DNA of 64,000 bases from the NCBI GenBank assembly GCA_016617855.1, contig JAECUM010093684.1, positions 1 through 64,000 on the forward strand, read 5' to 3'. Shown here one piece after another: positions 61,661 to 64,000 of the stretch. The notes under the pieces are model-generated. The model made no database searches and had not been told where the DNA came from. It worked only from the letters and a program-made list of their open reading frames with translations. A program made the translations under genes and the position numbers. The DNA comes from Megalonaias nervosa (lineage: Eukaryota; Mollusca; Bivalvia; Unionida; Unionidae). Position 1 is the first letter of the stretch; every line of letters begins with the position of its first letter.

Positions 61661-61956
61661 TTCGCATTTGCTTGTGATTTCTGTTTTTGCCATGCATGCG
61701 GATTAATCACATTGAAAAGGCATTATTTCATGTTCAAGTGGTTGTGACATTTAAAATGTTCTAATATATGTTGGCCTTGGTTGTTACTGTTTGCTTTGTT
61801 GAGAAGATTCATGTACCTCTCATCAGACACCTAAATATAAACATGCTGATGTTAGCAGTACCTGGCTCTAGTCCATTGCTGTGAATCTGCTTAACACCAA
61901 CATCAGTAACCTTAACTAACAGGGAGCTTTGCACAGTCAGTGGAATGCTGCTGAAA

Positions 61957-61995
<39 letters not shown>
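61957..61995. repeat. (GT)n(GA)n compound microsatellite
   Basis: A GT tract runs directly into a GA tract. Confidence 0.95.
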
Positions 61996-63079
61996 AAGAA
62001 AAATGCTTTTCCTTGTATCCGAAAATAAAATAATTTGGATGCATAGGTTGATGATTGATTGATAAATATGTACATTAATAGACTGCATAGTTTGGTCATA
62101 TGTTTGCAGTGGCATAGGTAGGCATATACACAGATGAATGTGTTTGACTGAAAGCTTAAGATACCATGTTTTCAGGTTCTAGGTTTGAGGATAAGAATGG
62201 TAGCCTTGTTTTATGCACTATCAGTAAAATAGAGCTGTTTACATTTGCTAGCCCCAAAGCTCTTCTGGACAGGTTAGTCCTTGCTTTCAAAATCACTTCC
62301 AGATATAGGGCATGTACATGTATCAGGCCTTTACTGTTTTATCATTTTACAACATGTGCACAGCTGGCGACCCTGTAGTAGGGATAAAGATGAAATGAAC
62401 TGAACAGCACAAAGATGTACATTTTATAAAGGATACAGAAACTGTTTCAACCTTTTCCAGAGATAATAGTGCAGTCTGTTACTATACGCATTGTTGCAAC
62501 AATCTTCATGCTGTATCAGTGGACCTATGCAAAAAAGGCAGCATCTGTTACTACAAGTCTTTACTATCTGACCCAATTCAAACTACCTAATTTAATTCAA
62601 ACCATTTCCATATAAAACCTTAAATGCACTGTTGAATAAATGAAAATAATATTCATGACCTGTAAAGTTGAGACAATTTCCTCATTTTGTATACATTCTG
62701 ATACTAATGTGTGGCTTGAGATTTTCATTAGTGAGGATTTTTTGTTCTTTTTTTTGCAAGAATTTTTTTTTTCAAGTAATATGATCGAATTAAATTTTTT
62801 TCTACAAAGTAAGGTAAGAGTATATTTTTTTTAGCTATTTGTATTTAAAAAAAATTACCCCATCCCCATGATAGATGAATAATCAGTCTCCAACTAAGAT
62901 GAGCCCTTAATTTGTCTTCTGAAGCAGCTAGTTCAAATTCATCAGGAAAGGTATATCTTCATTTCATAGAGAATAAATTTGACCATTTTCTGATTCAGTC
63001 TGCAGTATGACTTGCATTTATACTTGATGTAATTTAGTTGTTTACCCGAGATGAATAGGTATAACTTACATCTATACTG

Positions 63080-63185
63080 CAGGGGTCAGGCTAGACTTAA
63101 ATTTTAGGGAGAAGCGACTTCTCCTTTTGGTCAGAACAGGGAGAAGTGGAGCTAAACAGGGAGAAGTGAGACCAAAACAAGAAAC

Positions 63186-63245
<60 letters not shown>

Positions 63246-64000
63246 CTGCATTATCTTATTTTAATGATGTGCTCTATTTCTCAGTATGCGTTTAACAGTT
63301 TTAAGCAATGCCTTATTTTCAAGTTGAAAAATATGTGTTATATGTTAGTATCAACATATTTTGTATGCGTATAAAATTTTTTATATTCATACCCATTCTT
63401 TTCATACTTGTAGTATATGTGTGTTTGAATTGAAATAAATGCAGTGTGTTTTGGCTGTATGACTTAAAAGCACATCAGAAGCTATACATTGTAATTAATT
63501 TTCACTGATAGCAGTAACAAGAATAGAGTCTTGTAACTGCAAGTTGGTAAAAATGCTTAATAAACTACCACTTAATTATTTTATTTTCTATAAGTTTTGT
63601 GTAAAATTACAGTCAAAAAGATTTCTAACATTCTTTGAAACAGCCCCTAATACATGTACATAAGAATAAATGCACAAGTGACTTCAAACCATATTCTTCG
63701 TCCTGATTTCATTGTTCCCGATAAAACATTACTGTAACTATTCATAGATAACACATTGAAGCGCTAAAGTCGATATATAACTAAACTGGACCCTTTTTCC
63801 CCCCAAACCGAAAATCCAAGAACTCGTATTGCACAGTGCGAGTGCATCTATTTTTAGAAGGAGGGCTTCTCTTAATGTAACTACTCACTTTCTTGCTTCG
63901 TTACAAAAATCCATTAATAGGACTGCATATTTATGGTTGTATTATTTGTCTACCTACTGGTAATAACGACATGCATTGGTTAAATATTATTTGCTTTATT
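63080..64000 (+). mobile_element. hAT-like family D copy, runs off the window
   Basis: It starts CAGGGGTCAGGCTAGACTTA, the inverse of the right terminus at 16106. It has GGGAGAAG repeats, a (TA)n(GA)n tract at about 63186-63241 and a body collinear with 36475-37110. The far end is outside the window. Confidence 0.75.

Larger units (their letters stand above)
40348..64000 (+). other. Glycogenin intron 2 (partial), at least 23.6 kb
   Basis: I looked on the plus strand for the next glycogenin segment (the E-T-V-F-D-E-V type region and the D-A-D motif) and did not find it. The intron therefore runs past the window end. It is filled with SINEs of all three families, satellite arrays, a probable LTR, hAT relics and foldbacks. 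Unannotated stretches over 300 bases (for example 43.5-44.6, 51.6-52.2, 52.5-54.2, 56.6-58.1 and 61.7-63.0 kb) show only AT-rich sequence and short frames without motifs. Confidence 0.7.

Noticed and set aside
62166..62378. 70-codon plus-strand frame starting MFSGSRFEDKNGS
   Set aside because: It follows a TTTTCAG that could be an acceptor, but the protein does not resemble glycogenin and the 3' part looks like repeat DNA.
40348..64000. Glycogenin exon 3
   Set aside because: I looked for the next conserved glycogenin segment and the D-A-D motif on the plus strand and found no candidate with splice sites and correct phase.

Overview
This is an AT-rich stretch of animal genomic DNA with very long introns and a dense layer of old repeats. 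The SINE tails containing ATGACTGAAAAATTGTT, and degenerate repeats built around GAAACTTGGTG, resemble what I know of bivalve mollusc genomes. I therefore suggest a mollusc, most likely a bivalve, as an inference. No prokaryotic signature is present. Most open frames are chance frames, or lie in SINEs and tandem repeats.

Two genes are supported by exon structure, and they point away from each other. (1) A CCDC160-like coiled-coil gene lies on the minus strand. Its coding exons are 17848-17545 and 12915-12224. The splice phases agree and give a 331-residue protein, with an acceptor in the 5' UTR at 17858. (2) The 5' end of a glycogenin (GYG) gene lies on the plus strand. Exon 1 (21174-21186) carries only the first codons. 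Exon 2 (40206-40347) encodes the start of the GT8 glycosyltransferase domain. Intron 1 is about 19 kb. Intron 2 runs off the window, so it is at least 23.6 kb long. A CRE-like and a CCAAT-like site lie just upstream of GYG, in a region that may serve both genes.

Layout. 1-12 kb: intergenic, with microsatellites, a symmetric CCAAT/octamer/TATA foldback near 3.1 kb, minisatellites, a mariner-like fragment at 7.3 kb and a decayed capsid-like relic at 9.9-11.1 kb. 12.2-17.9 kb: the CCDC160-like gene, whose intron holds a SINE and a hAT-like element, both inserted into one minisatellite. 18-21 kb: presumed 5' UTR intron, with a SINE bearing perfect 11-bp target duplications and a 540-bp tandem duplication. 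21-40 kb: GYG intron 1, with hAT transposase fragments, a 159-bp hAT MITE with perfect 8-bp duplications, a pogo-like TIR element carrying an exon-like cassette, and SINEs. 40-64 kb: GYG intron 2, with a 49-bp satellite of about 25 units each containing a palindromic core, a probable solo LTR, foldbacks, an internally deleted hAT element with TIRs, a diverged satellite field, and more SINEs.

Three tRNA-derived SINE families, called A, B and C here, account for most of the tRNA-like signals. I saw no intact autonomous transposon, no true tRNA or rRNA gene and no CRISPR array. I found no complete new multi-gene system. The most unusual items are the exon-like cassette inside the pogo-like element, the symmetric promoter-like foldback, the palindromic 49-bp satellite and the microsatellite-bearing hAT family.
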